The notes under the pieces: generated by a model
Told to the model about the DNA's origin: nothing
What the model saw: the letters and a program-made list of their open reading frames with translations, nothing else
Databases searched by the model: none
Origin: Perkinsus olseni
Taxonomy: Eukaryota > Perkinsozoa > Perkinsida > Perkinsidae
Length of the DNA: 43,517 nt
Reading direction: 5' to 3'
Assembly (NCBI GenBank): GCA_013115135.1
Contig: JABANP010000448.1
Span: forward strand, 1 to 43,517
Part shown: positions 1 through 10,949 of the stretch, piece by piece
Numbering within the stretch: position 1 is the first letter of the stretch
How the letters are laid out: every line of letters starts with the position of its first letter
Translations under genes and position numbers: made by a program

Positions 1-105
1 AGTCGATAAAGGTTCTCCCGGGATTTGAACCCTAACGGTGCAGCCTCCACCGTGCACCTGCTGAGTCTTGAACTGCCACTGGCAGTCTGCCAGTAAATCA
101 GTGCA
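1..105 (-). pseudogene. tRNA-Leu/Ser-like remnant
   Basis: Read on the minus strand, the 3' half resembles a class II tRNA. There is a T-loop GGGTTCAAATCCCGGG (about 17-33) and before it a stem-loop with GGTGCA/TGCACC arms like a long variable arm. A TTCAAGA stretch could be an anticodon loop with CAA. The expected 5' partner of the GAGAACC 3' acceptor strand is absent and the anticodon stem does not pair, so this is probably a decayed tRNA or tRNA-derived repeat. A related segment (GAACTGCC..GGCAGTCTGCC) recurs on the plus strand near 2830-2857. Confidence 0.35.
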
Positions 106-954
106 CATCAAGAGCACCGAAGCACTATCATTCAGCTGTTACCCTGCATAACGACACGCAACAGCATGTCTATCGTGGCGCAACTCGGCATCTGATTGTT
201 CGTATCGGTTGGGAGGCGGGGACCGGATCCTACAGCGTGACTCCGGCAGCAGGTGGGTCCTTGACGGCGGAAATACACGCAGTCTTAGACTGCCAGTCTA
301 TGTGTCACGGACAAAGTCGACCACCCATATACAGATTGCTGCTCCTTCGCTGGCAGTTAGTTCGAAGTATTCTTCCATACATAGCTGGCGTCGTGTTCGA
401 GTAACTCATTTGATCGGGTCGTCAGCAGTTGTTGAATTAAGTAAGTAAAAGCCAACTCAAGCCAACAACTGATAAAATCTTGTTAACATGATTCCATGGA
501 GACCACGTCAGTGGTCAGGAGTTAAATCTTAGGAGCGCAGGGCGCGCCCCCCGCACGCACGCACGCACGCACAAATCGATTAAGCTATCACGTGCAAGCT
601 CGTCGTCCGCGTACCGATGAGCACGGGGGACATGTCACGGGTCATGTGTCCCGCGGGATTTATTTTTGGCCCAACCCTCCTCTTCCCGGGCGCAAGGGCG
701 TGAGTCGCACACCGACTCTGCCCTTTCTAGTGAAGGGACGTAAATCTCCCTCCACTCGGACCCACGCGCCTGGAGCGGAGGATTTAATTGCGCTTGCAAT
801 GAACTCTCGTGCTTGAAACATGTGCCGGCGATAGGGAACGCGTATTATCAGGCAAAGAACAGTCGTTGTGAGAAACGAGTTGCGGACGTACCCTGCAGAT
901 TGCAGCGTATGAATCTCAAATGTGCCACCAAGAAGAGTTCACTTGTCGCCAAAT
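106..954. other. No gene seen; short GCAC microsatellite
   Basis: Nothing here looks coding. A (GCAC)n tetranucleotide run occupies about 552-572. Near 500-520 there is a small inverted repeat around GACCACGTCAGTGGTC. Confidence 0.4.
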
Positions 955-1890
955 CTAGGATATTGTAGACGACAGAAGAATACCAAAGAACGTCCTGTCG
1001 CCCAGGGGATCGCTGGGTATGCTCCCGAAGGATACAGAGTTATCATCGCTGGCGAGATCATCGGAAATTGCGCTAGTCTCAGAAATAAACGGAGCACAAG
1101 TTGTTCGGTAATCGAGAAGTCCTTTGAGGAGTAGACCCTCACTCGAAGGCCTGCCTAATAGCAACACATTATCATTATCATATCCCATACACGCCAGCAG
1201 AGAAGCTGTCTTGGGCTGAAGGGAGCCTGTGGAAACAGCCAAGGCGATGCACTCGGCTTCTTGGGACAATGCACCCAGAAGGTCTCGGAATCTGCCCAGG
1301 CCACTTCGAGCAAGCAGAGGGTAACCGTAGTCGAGAGCCCCGGAAATGGAAGATTGTCTGATCCGACTTAGAGCAGTGAAATTGAGAGTGTCATACGAGC
1401 TATACACAGCAGTGCCAGTAGGTAGCCCAAGAGGCTGCACTGTGATCGCCACTGAGCAATTGGGGAGCACTAATGAAGCGGAAATTGTCGGAGTGAGGTG
1501 CAGCTCCCGAATGAATAGTGTCGCGATCTGCTCGTCCATTGGCAGCTCAGTCACACATTCGACGCCGGAGCCTGCTCTCGTTGCCGGGGCTAGGTCATCG
1601 CCGAGAAACGTCCATCTAAGCGACACCTGAACACGACAAGATGCATTCGAGGCATTTAATGAAAGGTTGTGATTTAGGGGCGCAGACGCGGCGGTGAGCA
1701 TACAAAACACTATAACGGGATGATCATATGGCATCAAGCTTAAATATCCACCCACCATAGACTGGCCGAGGGCCGTTCTGATCCGACGCATGTGGTGCTT
1801 CGTACGACGAGCACATTCCAGCCAAACGGACACGGTCGCTTTCGGAGCCTCCACCCACAGGAATGTTGACACCGAACCTTTGACGAGCAC
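955..1890 (-). CDS. Uncharacterised 311-codon ORF
   Basis: This open frame of 311 codons is long for non-coding DNA of this composition. I do not recognise the product. It has no transposase, reverse transcriptase or kinase motifs that I can see. It starts with His/Arg-rich sequence (about residues 25-40), has a hydrophobic stretch near residues 55-70, and has Ser/Leu-rich C-terminal thirds ending in a Ser/Asp-rich region. The first codon of the open frame is GTG, so the true start probably lies in an upstream exon. A second open stretch on the same strand (1892-2134) contains FDRPDE followed by GTAAGT and could be that exon, but I could not settle the junction phase. Confidence 0.4.
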   Translation of the reverse strand: MLVKGSVSTFLWVEAPKATVSVWLECARRTKHHMRRIRTALGQSMVGGYLSLMPYDHPVIVFCMLTAASAPLNHNLSLNASNASCRVQVSLRWTFLGDDLAPATRAGSGVECVTELPMDEQIATLFIRELHLTPTISASLVLPNCSVAITVQPLGLPTGTAVYSSYDTLNFTALSRIRQSSISGALDYGYPLLARSGLGRFRDLLGALSQEAECIALAVSTGSLQPKTASLLACMGYDNDNVLLLGRPSSEGLLLKGLLDYRTTCAPFISETSAISDDLASDDNSVSFGSIPSDPLGDRTFFGILLSSTIS

Positions 1891-1891
1891 G

Positions 1892-2160
1892 CTAAGTGTG
1901 TCGATGATCTCCAGGACTACCCCGTATCCTTTTCTTCTCGTATTTCTCGCTGAAGAGCTTCACCCAACGATCGAAGTTTTGTAGTCGATTATCGATCATT
2001 TGTCGATCAACTGGAGTCGCTCGATGGAATGCAACAACCTGACCAGTGAGGTTTCCAGACAGACTGTCGAGAATCATTCTTCGTTTCAGAATACCATCGA
2101 AGAAACTTACCTCATCAGGCCTATCGAAGTCCAAGCCAATTGTAAGTATCTCAGTCTGAG
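1892..2160 (-). CDS. Candidate upstream exon(s) of the 311-codon ORF
   Basis: On the minus strand this segment reads GLDFDRPDE followed by GTAAGT. After a possible acceptor (CTGGTCAG) it continues with VVAFHRATPVDRQMIDNR and a Lys-rich stretch WVKLFSEKYEKKRIR. The codons look protein-like. Joining to the downstream 311-codon frame needs an intron whose ends I could not fix. No family is recognised. Confidence 0.3.
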
Positions 2161-2199
2161 GGCTTTCGACAAATCACTTCTCGTATCGACGACAGCATG

Positions 2200-2985
2200 A
2201 GCTCGCGAACCAACTGCCACGGTTTCTGAAACGTACGGTAGTCATTGTGTTCTCCCACGGTCAGTGCGAAGTGAGCGGAAGTGTTGATTCAGCGCTACAC
2301 GAGCCACTGCATCCGGTGACTTAGAAAGTTGCACTACATACAACCTCTGTTAGAGCGAGGGATGTAGCGGCCGCCCGACCTTCGCGGGGACAGCCTCGTT
2401 CCTCTCGGAATCCCAGCGACACTCCGCAGCCGCTTTGTTGCCAGACGGCTGGTTGTAGACAAATACGAGCTGCTCGTGGGAGGGGTGATTGAGCGACATT
2501 AGGGACGATGCCCGAATAGGGACTGTCTCACTTGGATCACAAGAGGACAGGAGAAGGCCAATCTTGACGAAGCTACAGGTATTCCCTAAGGGGCCCTTAG
2601 CCGCCCTTAGTAAGGGCGGCCCTTAAAGGGCCAAAGCTCCCAGGATCAGTAGATATTCTTCAGGAGCATCAGGATAGTGCGGCAGTATAGCAGTGCCACT
2701 GACGATGCCCCTTATAAGGCAGACAGGAAGCCGCTTGCCCACGTTCCCCATCCGACTCCTAACTGTATGTCTAGCTAGCATGGCTCCCCGTCAAACCTGG
2801 AAGAACTCGACAACAGATATGGCTACCCGTGAACTGCCGGCGGCAGTCTGCCGCACGATCTGACCAACGCGACACATGAGCCACTGATATATTATATATG
2901 ATATAGTGATAAGTGTGCCTCGTTACACGGCACCTGATCTTCAATCAGAGCTAAACCGGCATTGTAATAGGCGACTCCACAAGTT
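2200..2985. other. Intergenic, rich in hairpins
   Basis: I see no coding signal. Two structures stand out: a CCCTTA/TAAGGG hairpin at 2590-2633, and an AT-rich inverted repeat at about 2880-2906 (arms CACTGATATAT and ATGATATAGTG). Confidence 0.4.
2590..2633. repeat. Strong CCCTTA/TAAGGG inverted repeat
   Basis: The left arm is GGGCCCTTAGCCGCCCTTA. The right arm is TAAGGGCGGCCC followed by TTAAAGGGCC. The arms pair almost fully around a single G. It shares the CCTTA/TAAGG vocabulary with the larger element at 17514-17745, so the two may be related non-coding elements. Confidence 0.6.
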
Positions 2986-2990
2986 TCGAC

Positions 2991-3558
2991 CTAGAGTTGC
3001 TCGCCGGCTCTCCAGTATCCCTCAATATTGCCGCCGCTGCTCGAGCTGTAAGAACCGCTGGTAGACTCCGTGCGTCCAGCTTCGCCATCGACCCCCGCTG
3101 CGAACTCCTCAGCAACCATCCAATCGACATTGTCCAGGTTCATCACCTTGCTCTGACTTCGCCACTTATCCTCCAGCCTCTTCGCCAAGTTAATCTGATC
3201 AGACAATAACACTCATTGGTGAGCGGCGATGCTCGCCCTTACGATATGATTTTGCCACTGAGGTGGGCAACCAGCTCGTGATAGAAGGTGTGGCCCCCAC
3301 CCTTGAGCAGGGGCGACAATGTCACTCTTCACCGCCAAGGATGTAAAGAGCATGAACTGACGGCGACTGAGGAGGGAATATATATCGACCCACCACCGCA
3401 GACGAGCCATCGGCATTCAGCAAGATTGATAACGAAGGACAACAACGATGCACCACGGATTATCGAAAATAGCCCGAACCGAAGTAGTGCGAGCCACATA
3501 AAACAATAACCAACCTCATATCATCCTTCCCTCCGTAGCCTGGGGAATGGGTGTACAT
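2991..3558 (-). CDS. Small paralogous gene family, copy A
   Basis: Function is unknown. A short first exon may start at the ATG at 3558 and end at ATGAG before GT. The core exon reads LLSRRQFMLFTSLAVKSD, then WGPHLLSRAGCPPQWQNHI. It is spliced (GTAAGG..GATCAG) to INLAKRLEDKWR, followed by VAEEF and a Ser/Gly-rich tail ending in TAG at 2991. The same architecture, with the intron at the same place, recurs at 8854-9543, and a damaged copy lies at 3912-4175. Shared residues in both conserved blocks show true paralogy rather than chance open frames. The 5' intron boundary is uncertain. Confidence 0.5.
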
Positions 3559-3762
3559 ATGGGAAAAGGATTGAGACTGAAATGAACCGGAATGCTGATG
3601 ATCGTACCACAACAAATCATACAAGTTTTACAGTGCGAAAATCTTTTCATTGCACAAGTTTTAATTCCCTATAGAATGAGCCGAAACAAACTGCTTCACA
3701 TCATAGTCTCGTAGCCCCTCGAGCGCACTTCTCTCCTTATCAGACTTCGTCAAACCTGCTTA

Positions 3763-4175
3763 TCAAACCCACTCTTCTTCTGCAGCTTCGTCTGAAATAC
3801 CAGCGCACGAACATGCAACCCGTAGACCACGGTCCGCAGCGAACATGGCTCCCCGTCGAAGAGGCTTCAAGAGAGATACTCCCAGTATATCGTTAAGCCG
3901 ACCGTCTGGCGTCAGCTCATCGGCGACCACCAACCGTTGGTAACTTGCCAGGCAGGCTGAGGTGGGCAATCAGCTCGTGATAGGAGAATTGGCCCCCACC
4001 CTCGAGCAGGGTCGCCAGTCTCACTCTTCACTACTAGATAAGCTGACGAGAGAAGAAGAAGATTCGGTCGGCCAGGCATCAAGGTGGGAATCAATTCACC
4101 CGCCGGCGCCATTATGTCACTGACGGAGCAGGCAAACGAAGGAGTGGGCGTGGTGCGAGTGGGCGAGCGAGACAT
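3763..4175 (-). pseudogene. Small paralogous gene family, degraded copy B
   Basis: Minus-strand sequence keeps the core signature LLLLSSAYLVVKSE then GWGPILLSRADCPPQ, matching copies A and C. It diverges immediately after CPPQ, and the expected INLAKxLExKW exon is not seen. A different open stretch ending EEEWV follows at 3763-3969. It is most likely a decayed or recombined duplicate. Confidence 0.45.
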
Positions 4176-4549
4176 TCTGTCCCACCGTGACGCGAGTCAT
4201 GTCACGTCCCCCTAAGGCAGCCCATCGATCCTGTTCATTGCGTCAGAAGTTTGCGGGACTTACATGTCGTTCGTGACATGTAGATTATCTCCAGAAGATG
4301 CATACAACACGCGATCGCCCTGTCGCGAGTGCCAATGCAAAGACGGTCGACAAGCATGCCAGCAAGGCGATCACCTGACATCATTCTTCCTAGCTCTGCA
4401 AGTGGGAGTGCTAGATGGCACTCCCACTAATAACTTAGATGTGTGGATGAACATGGAGAGGAGTACTGCTGACAGCTCCCTAGAGAACAGCTGAGGGACT
4501 GAACAAAACCCACACTAGCCTTTGTGAAACGTTGAACAATGTGCCGCAT
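4176..4549. other. SMU1 3' flank with stem-loops
   Basis: No gene is seen. There are two clean hairpins: ACATGTC/GACATGT at about 4263-4280 and AGTGGGAGTGC/GCACTCCCACT at 4401-4428. They lie within 300 nt downstream of the SMU1 stop, on the side where its transcript would end. Confidence 0.4.
4401..4428. repeat. 11-bp stem, 6-nt loop hairpin 3' of SMU1
   Basis: The arms AGTGGGAGTGC (4401-4411) and GCACTCCCACT (4418-4428) are perfect complements around TAGATG. It lies 120 nt past the SMU1 stop codon. A role in 3'-end formation is only a guess. Confidence 0.6.
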
Positions 4550-7500
4550 TCAAGGTCTCATTATATGGACGCCCCCTTGTGAAGTCGCGACAGCTAGAAT
4601 GTTTCGATTGGGATGATGGGACATTCCTGTGACTTCTCCGCTGTTTGCATAAGGCACCACGTTCTCAAGCTCACCTGTAGCGGTGTCGAAGCAGTATCTG
4701 AGAAAGAGTGAGTATTTGCGAGCGATATAAACCCCATCGGCACGACTGTGAATTCTCAAGGGCTACGAGCTGATCACAGACAAATATGCGCTGCTTCGTT
4801 GGATCTTCCTCACGTCTCCCTCACGAGCCAGTGGATAGAAGAATCGTCCGAGACGATAGGCTGTCCATTATACATTGTAGTCTCTCACACGAACGACCCG
4901 ATCCCATATCACGCTACATCGTCCGATCTTCTGCCGCAGCATAGATCCACCTTCCTGCATGAGATGTGCATAATAGGACGAAGTCTCCCTTACCGTCACG
5001 TTTACCTGCAACAAGAGATCAATTACTTACGAGCCCAGTGGTCGGCATCTAGCGGCTTGCTATTAGCGGGCTAAAACCTGGACACCCAGGCCGTTCAAAA
5101 GATGATACACAACATGGACGCCGGCCTAGTGCCGAATGCGAACCGTTGCTCGCGACAGCGCGGAAAAAACTCCAAGCAAACGTCGAAAAATATCAACCCC
5201 AAAATATTACCCGACTCGTACGACTTGAGCAATTGCCCCGAGACTGTCATATGATGGACGGTGCTCGATTGCTGGCAAATGAGTAGCGAGTCCTCACTCT
5301 GGCCCGCAGAGGAATCACTCGGCACGATGACAATGTCGCGAACCTAAAATGGAGGTGATACGTGCTTAGAAGATACTTCTCTTAAGGTCCCCTTACATCC
5401 AAAGTGATATTCTCGTTTTGATACGATGGTGGAGGGGGTGGGAACTTGTGAAGGATCTCGCTGGAGCGCAAGTCGAATACCCTTATGAATCCATCAGCAC
5501 ATCCGCTGACTACCTGTGAAGGGCACGCTGATACGCCAGAAATCATGCCGAGAAGAAAGAGCTGTCGCCTACCAATCGCTGATGCCCGGGACCGTCAGCG
5601 AAACCAACACAATTGACATAACTCGTGTGGCCACGGAACTCTTTTAATGTACGACCGGAGTGCATTCCATGTAGCCTGCAAGTATTGTCGAGCGAGCCTG
5701 AGACAAAAGTAGATCGATTTTCAGGTTCATGACGAAGGGTCCGCGAGCCTGCTTAGTGAAGATCCGGCTCTACTATCGAGTTCTCAGGGGTAGGGGGATC
5801 CTCGTAGACAGGATCAAGCCGCACAGATAGTAATCAGACCGACATCGACTGATTCGCCGTATCGTGAAGTGTGACCCTCCGGGACGCTCAGTGATGCTGT
5901 AAAGCCTCTATACCATGGTAGACGATGCTCACCTGTAAGGATTTTCTGACTGTCCCTACTGAATTCCAAGCACGTTATACCATCAGAGTGCACACTCTTG
6001 AATTCACCTGTAACATGGAACATAACCAGACTGCTGAGAACCGACCGAGAAGTGTGCTCAGGAATAGCTGTGGTGGCAAGAGCCAAACTCACGAGTAATC
6101 TGTCCAGTGTGAATATCCCATACTCTGGCAGTGCCCTTGTCATCACCAGAAACTAGAGTGTTGCTATCGTGGCTAAAGGCGAGACTGAGGACCTTCGATC
6201 CATCAGGATGGCACATGAACCTAGAATAGGACACAAGGTTCATCACAACGAGACGATAAACCCGCTTTACTCTTTCTTCGCTTGATAGGGCAGGTCTTCC
6301 TTGTTTCGTTTCCCAGTCCTGTGGTTCCAAACCTCAATGAGCCCATCGGCAGCTCCTGTTACCAAAAACCTAAGCACAACGTATTCCCCATGCTTTCTCA
6401 CCATGCCGAAAAGAGTGTCGATTCTTCGAGAAAAACAATGAAGAATGTCCCACCCCAAGAGAACGAGCCCCAGATAGCTGAAAGACGCCCAAACCTGCGT
6501 TCTTCGCGTGAAAAGAATTGCGAATCCTGTGCGTAGCAAGCGCTGGAGATCCCTTGCGCCCCAAAAACTCACTGTCCAGAAGGGGAGAACGCAATAGACT
6601 CGGGATGCGCGCCCTTTCCGAACTTGAGAATCTTTGACGTGTGCGTTGGAGGCTCTTCCGCAACAGCGTAATCTTGTACTGAAGAGTGTGCAGACTGGCA
6701 TCGCATAGCCGGATATAAAAGCCGGCCCACCTTCCACATTACGTGACTTGGGCGCTGTTGTTCCTCTGAATATATCAATCTTCTCTCCTGAAATGGGAAT
6801 GGCTATCTCCTTCTGAGCGATTTGAAACGGACAGCTTGGCACCAGAAGATTGAAACAGACAAACGACAGCAACCTCGCAACGATTTGACTAAGACACTCT
6901 GTGGCGATTCTCCCAAGAGAACTGCACTGTTCCTATATCACGCGCCGTTCAAAAAGTGAAGCGAAGCAAAGCTCCAGTTTCTCGGAACAAACTCCTCGGT
7001 CTGAGCCGATGAGGCCCAGGGCATGTCCCGCACTCACCAGGTGGAAGCAAGTTTGCATTTTGTTGGTATTTCAGAGCCTGGTTGAGCAGCGTTAATAACC
7101 GCTGTCCGTCCGCCTCTCGAAGAAACGGACGAGCTCTCTCACCTGCCAAACAACATAAGCTACGCCGGTGTCATACAATCTTCCGAGCTACCGTACTACA
7201 CCGAATGCGCGATGAAATGTCACCCACTCACTCAGTTTCTTCCTCCTGACTTCTGGTCTCTCTTCTCCTTGGTACAGCTCGCTCTCAACCGGTATATACG
7301 GCTGCACAACCAGTCAAGTTCGAGGAGTTTTCCGACGCGCCAATGATTTCTTGATAACTTGGCCACGCTTGGCCTACCTTATTCAACAAGGAATCTAGCC
7401 TCCGGTACGTGAGGTTCTTCTGGCTATCACCCTTCATGCTCTGCATAGGAGCGCTATGTTTCAATAGTAACGCACAAAGCTGCTTCTCACCGGCCCCAAG

Positions 7501-8467
7501 ACACTCCAGGAAAGCCTGAGGTGCAGTCAGCAGATTGACATTCCCAGCAAGCTCACTAACCTGCTCGTAAATATCTTGCAGAAGGTCCTTGGGGAGCTGC
7601 ACGGTGGCGAGAGCCTGAATTACTTTGTCCCACCTGAGACCAATCCGAGTGAGACTTTGAAGCCGTCTACTGAGCAGACTCTAGCCGAGGACAGGCGAGA
7701 GATGGACCGATCCACTCACTCATACATTCCAAGCGCCGAGGACTGAACCTCATCCAATGCAAGTGAGTGGCTATTCAACTCAAACCGCCTGCCACACAGT
7801 CGAAAACGTACCCTCCAAGTTACCGTCCGTGATTGATATCCTCACAGAACCCATCAACGGACTCCACTGCATTCAAGTAGATCTGGGACTCTTCTTGAAG
7901 TGTCTGACAGGCGATCATCGGCTTGCGTGAGAAAGCCAGCAATCAGAAAGCCAGGGTATCGGACTCCCGGGGCCCCCAGAGAGGGCAAATCCCCTATTCA
8001 TCTATAGCGTGGCAGGCGGCCATCGGCCGGCTCGCTCATGAAGTTCAGAAGCCAATCTAATCGGAAGAGTGGAAGCCACCATGAATCGTTCTTCTCAGAC
8101 ACAGTACTCAACGGAGGATAGCTGTCACTGTCAGTGACTGCTCTTGATAGTTATTAATCAGTGACTCACTGATTAATAACTATCAAGAGCAGTCCTCTGT
8201 AATGCGATTCTCTGTAGTGAGCGACCCTGGGCCGCCGACCCAAAGAAAGTTCAGTAATGATCTTAAAATTCACTCACTCGCGTCATGATCATGCCTTGGT
8301 GAGTAATTCCGGCTAACTAGCTTAACACCCTGAATCACCTGCATAGACCGGTTAAGATTGTTCTCCTTCAGGAACTGTATAATGAGCCGTACAACGTCAC
8401 CAGAGTCTACAGAAACCTCCTGCGTCGTATCCGCCATCTGCAGATCCGGCGAATCGGCACTGGACAT
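4550..8467 (-). CDS. SMU1: SMU1 splicing factor (LisH/CTLH + WD40)
   Basis: Homologue of SMU1, a B-complex spliceosome protein that in other eukaryotes partners RED/IK. Exon 1 (8467-8339) carries the LisH motif DVVRLIIQFLKENNLNRSMQ. Exon 2 (7903-7824) gives TLQEESQIYLNAVESVDGF. Exon 3 (7633-7378) gives RWDKVIQALATVQLPKDLL, the CTLH part. Later exons give LNQALKYQQNANLLPP (about 7090-7040) and IDIFRGTTAPKSRNVE (about 6770). WD40 repeats follow: FGKGAHPESIAFSPSGQ, LVTGAADGLIEVWN, LVSGDDKGTARVWDIHTG, HSDGITCLEFSRDSQKIL, SGRTLKEFRGHTSYVN and CADGFIRVFDLRSSEI. The last exon (4697-4550) gives YCFDTATGELE and ends IMRP-stop. Introns range from about 50 to 435 nt. I chose the ATG at 8467 because the frame upstream opens only with GTG. 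The block order matches the family along its whole length. Confidence 0.93.
8137..8193. repeat. Perfect 57-bp palindrome in SMU1 intron 1
   Basis: The left arm (8137-8164) starts ACTGCTCTTGATAG. The right arm (8166-8193) is its exact reverse complement, with a single C (8165) at the centre. It sits in the middle of the long first intron of SMU1 (8338-7904). Confidence 0.95.
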
Positions 8468-8853
8468 CGGCAAGGAACCCACAGTAAACTTTCGTGAGCC
8501 AATCGGCAAGCAATCCGCCACGAACCCCGTATTTGCTACGACCGAAAACTCAACATAGGTTGCAAAATAAATCTTACTACCGGATCACGATGATCCATCA
8601 GTGAGCCCTTCACTCGTGCTCTCGCATCAATGGTACAAGTAATTTACAACAAATTATACAGATGGAATAGTGAAGTGATAGTCGCAACCATCACCTTCAC
8701 ATCAGATAACCAAAAATCATTCCGATCTCTCGTGCATGCGCATCAGTTGAGTAGGTACCTGAACAGATGATTTAGGACGATGCCGAGTTGACCACTTCCA
8801 TCTTTCTAGGAATGTTCCTTGCAGATCACCATGAGCGACTATAACGACCCTTG

Positions 8854-9543
8854 CTAGGAAATCATCGCAACATGGCTGTTCCGCCGGAGTCTGAGCTTCT
8901 CGGTCCTTGCACCAGCGGAAGGTGTCGGCACCCGATCCATCGCCAAGTTCACCTCCGAATAGAACGATCTGGTCGTGCACTCCTCAGCCACACATCTATC
9001 TATCTCATACTCCTCGACAAATTTTCTTTTCTGCCATTTCTCCTCCAGAATCTTCGCCATGTTGATCTGAAATGACCTCGATCATCGAGGCTCGATGGCA
9101 GACACGGTCATTGCGTAGACCATAGATGAGCCTGCTGGGCGAGATTACCAGTCCAGCTGAGAGGATCTAAAGTCCGGCCAGCTTAGTCCGCCTCGAGGAA
9201 CGTGCAAAGGCAAAACCGAAGCAGCTTCGCCGAGGCTCATTCTGGCGCAGATTCCGCGAAGAATTCATTGCAAGAAATGAGTACTTTACCCCCAGCAGCC
9301 CGAATTCCTACGATATGATTTTGCCACTGAGGTGGACATCCAGCTCTATGTAAAATCTTGAGCCCCCAGTTCTGCCCAGGGGCTACAAGTTTGTCACATT
9401 TGATAACCAGCGATACATAGAGCATCAACTGGCGGCGACTGAGCAACAAGAAATCAGGTCCGAAGGTGAATTTTACGAAGCCACTCGAATGGTAGTATCG
9501 AAGCTGAAACCCACCTCATATCACCCAGACTAGCTTCAGACAT
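8854..9543 (-). CDS. Small paralogous gene family, copy C
   Basis: Function is unknown. The likely start is the ATG at 9543 (MSEASLGDM). The core exon reads FVKFTFGPDFLLLSRRQLM, then a Cys/Pro block HRAGCPPQWQNHI. An intron (GTAGGA..TTTCAG) sits at the same codon as in copy A, then INMAKILEEKWQKRKF and a CVAEEC block, with TAG at 8854. It lies upstream of SMU1 on the same strand, while copies A and B lie downstream, so SMU1 is bracketed by the family. To keep the frame, the first intron would have to be only about 31 nt (GTGGGT..TTCGAG), which is unusual and uncertain. Confidence 0.5.
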
Positions 9544-10949
9544 GCTAGCCGGGCTGGGTATAAAACGGGCTGGCATGCGGGTATGAACGCGGAAAAAACT
9601 GTGGAGGGCCAAACCACTTCACGCCACTCACTCTCTCATCACATTCCTGATTTGAAGTCATGAGAGACTTGCGAGGTCCAGTTGAATTGAGATTGATACA
9701 GTTCAACTGTGACAGTTGTCCACGAGGTCAGTTGCTAGCGGCTTCCTATCGACAATAACCTCCAGATATTGAGGACCTACTCCGCTAGAGGACCGAAAAT
9801 TCAGATTCCACGGAGGAACTTCCTCCATCTCCAAACATCACACTCAATGTGACCCGGATTTTCAGAATCCGTGAGTCATTGACTATATTATCGTACCCGG
9901 AATCGCTGACTATATTATCGTCGTCTAGGCCACAACTGACCGTATCTTGTGTCGCCTACCACCAACCTCCGGCGTAGCATACAGTATGACGTACTGACTC
10001 AGTATTACTGAGTACGCTAATAGTATGTCGCATACTTCTTCGCGTGTTCTCGGCCCCCCTGATCGCCAACCGCCGGTTGGCAATCCCTGGTCGCCCAGAC
10101 GGTCAAAGAGAGCTGCCCCAACTACCATCCAAAACATGAAACGAATTCACGCCCGCAGTCAAGAGTGACTAACAACATTCCATGAAAAAAAACCAAATCA
10201 AAGAGTGACTCTTGACTGTCAGGAGTGATGACTCAAGATTGCCCCGAAGCCAAAATCGACGAAAACGAGACATCAGCGGACAACGCGAGCCCGATCACTC
10301 CAACAGTATTTGTCCGGTCGATCCGAATTATGAAAGTGTCGACCCTTGATTGCAACTACAACGCAAAAGCTCATCGAAAGATGACACAAGATCGCCTGAG
10401 CACATAGGGCAGTACGTATGATTACCGGTACTCGAAGAGGAGATATGAGGCGAAAAGACAGTTAGTATCTCGAACAATATTAAGGAGATATCGTGTGGTA
10501 CAAGCACGGGCGCATCTTGAGGTCTTTATGGCGGGATAAGCTTGCTCAAGGTCGCGCGCCACAGAGGATACCATACTTGAGGCCTCATATGGAATCAGCT
10601 ACACTAATGTATATCTACTAATAATCAAAAAACCTCTATCTATCACGTGATAAAAGAGTCATGCTCGAAGTTGAGCATTAGAAGTGACCATACGGACACC
10701 AGGGTCCACTTTCTTAGAATTACGCGCCTCAAATGCACCCCTCTTCACCAACACGCCTGACAAGAGAATACATAGAGCTCAAGCGCGTGGCAGGCGAGGC
10801 AAGTTTGGCATTGGCCTCATCTCTATACTATAGAGTCTATAGACGACCGCAGGCTTATCAGTCCATCAGTGATCACTTAGAAATAAAAGAAGAAATATCG
10901 TATCATCCAAAATCTCACTGTGTCACGTTATCTACTACGTCGAACGTTT
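9544..10949. other. Non-coding stretch with inverted and direct repeats
   Basis: I see no convincing gene. Items present: GACTATATTATCGT twice (about 9881 and 9908); a self-complementary stretch around ACTCAGTATTACTGAGT (about 9998-10014); and an 11-bp inverted repeat CAGTCAAGAGT (10156-10166) with ACTCTTGACTG (10208-10218), flanking an A8 run. The segment just after PCYT2 (10400-10949) shows nothing I can name. Confidence 0.4.
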
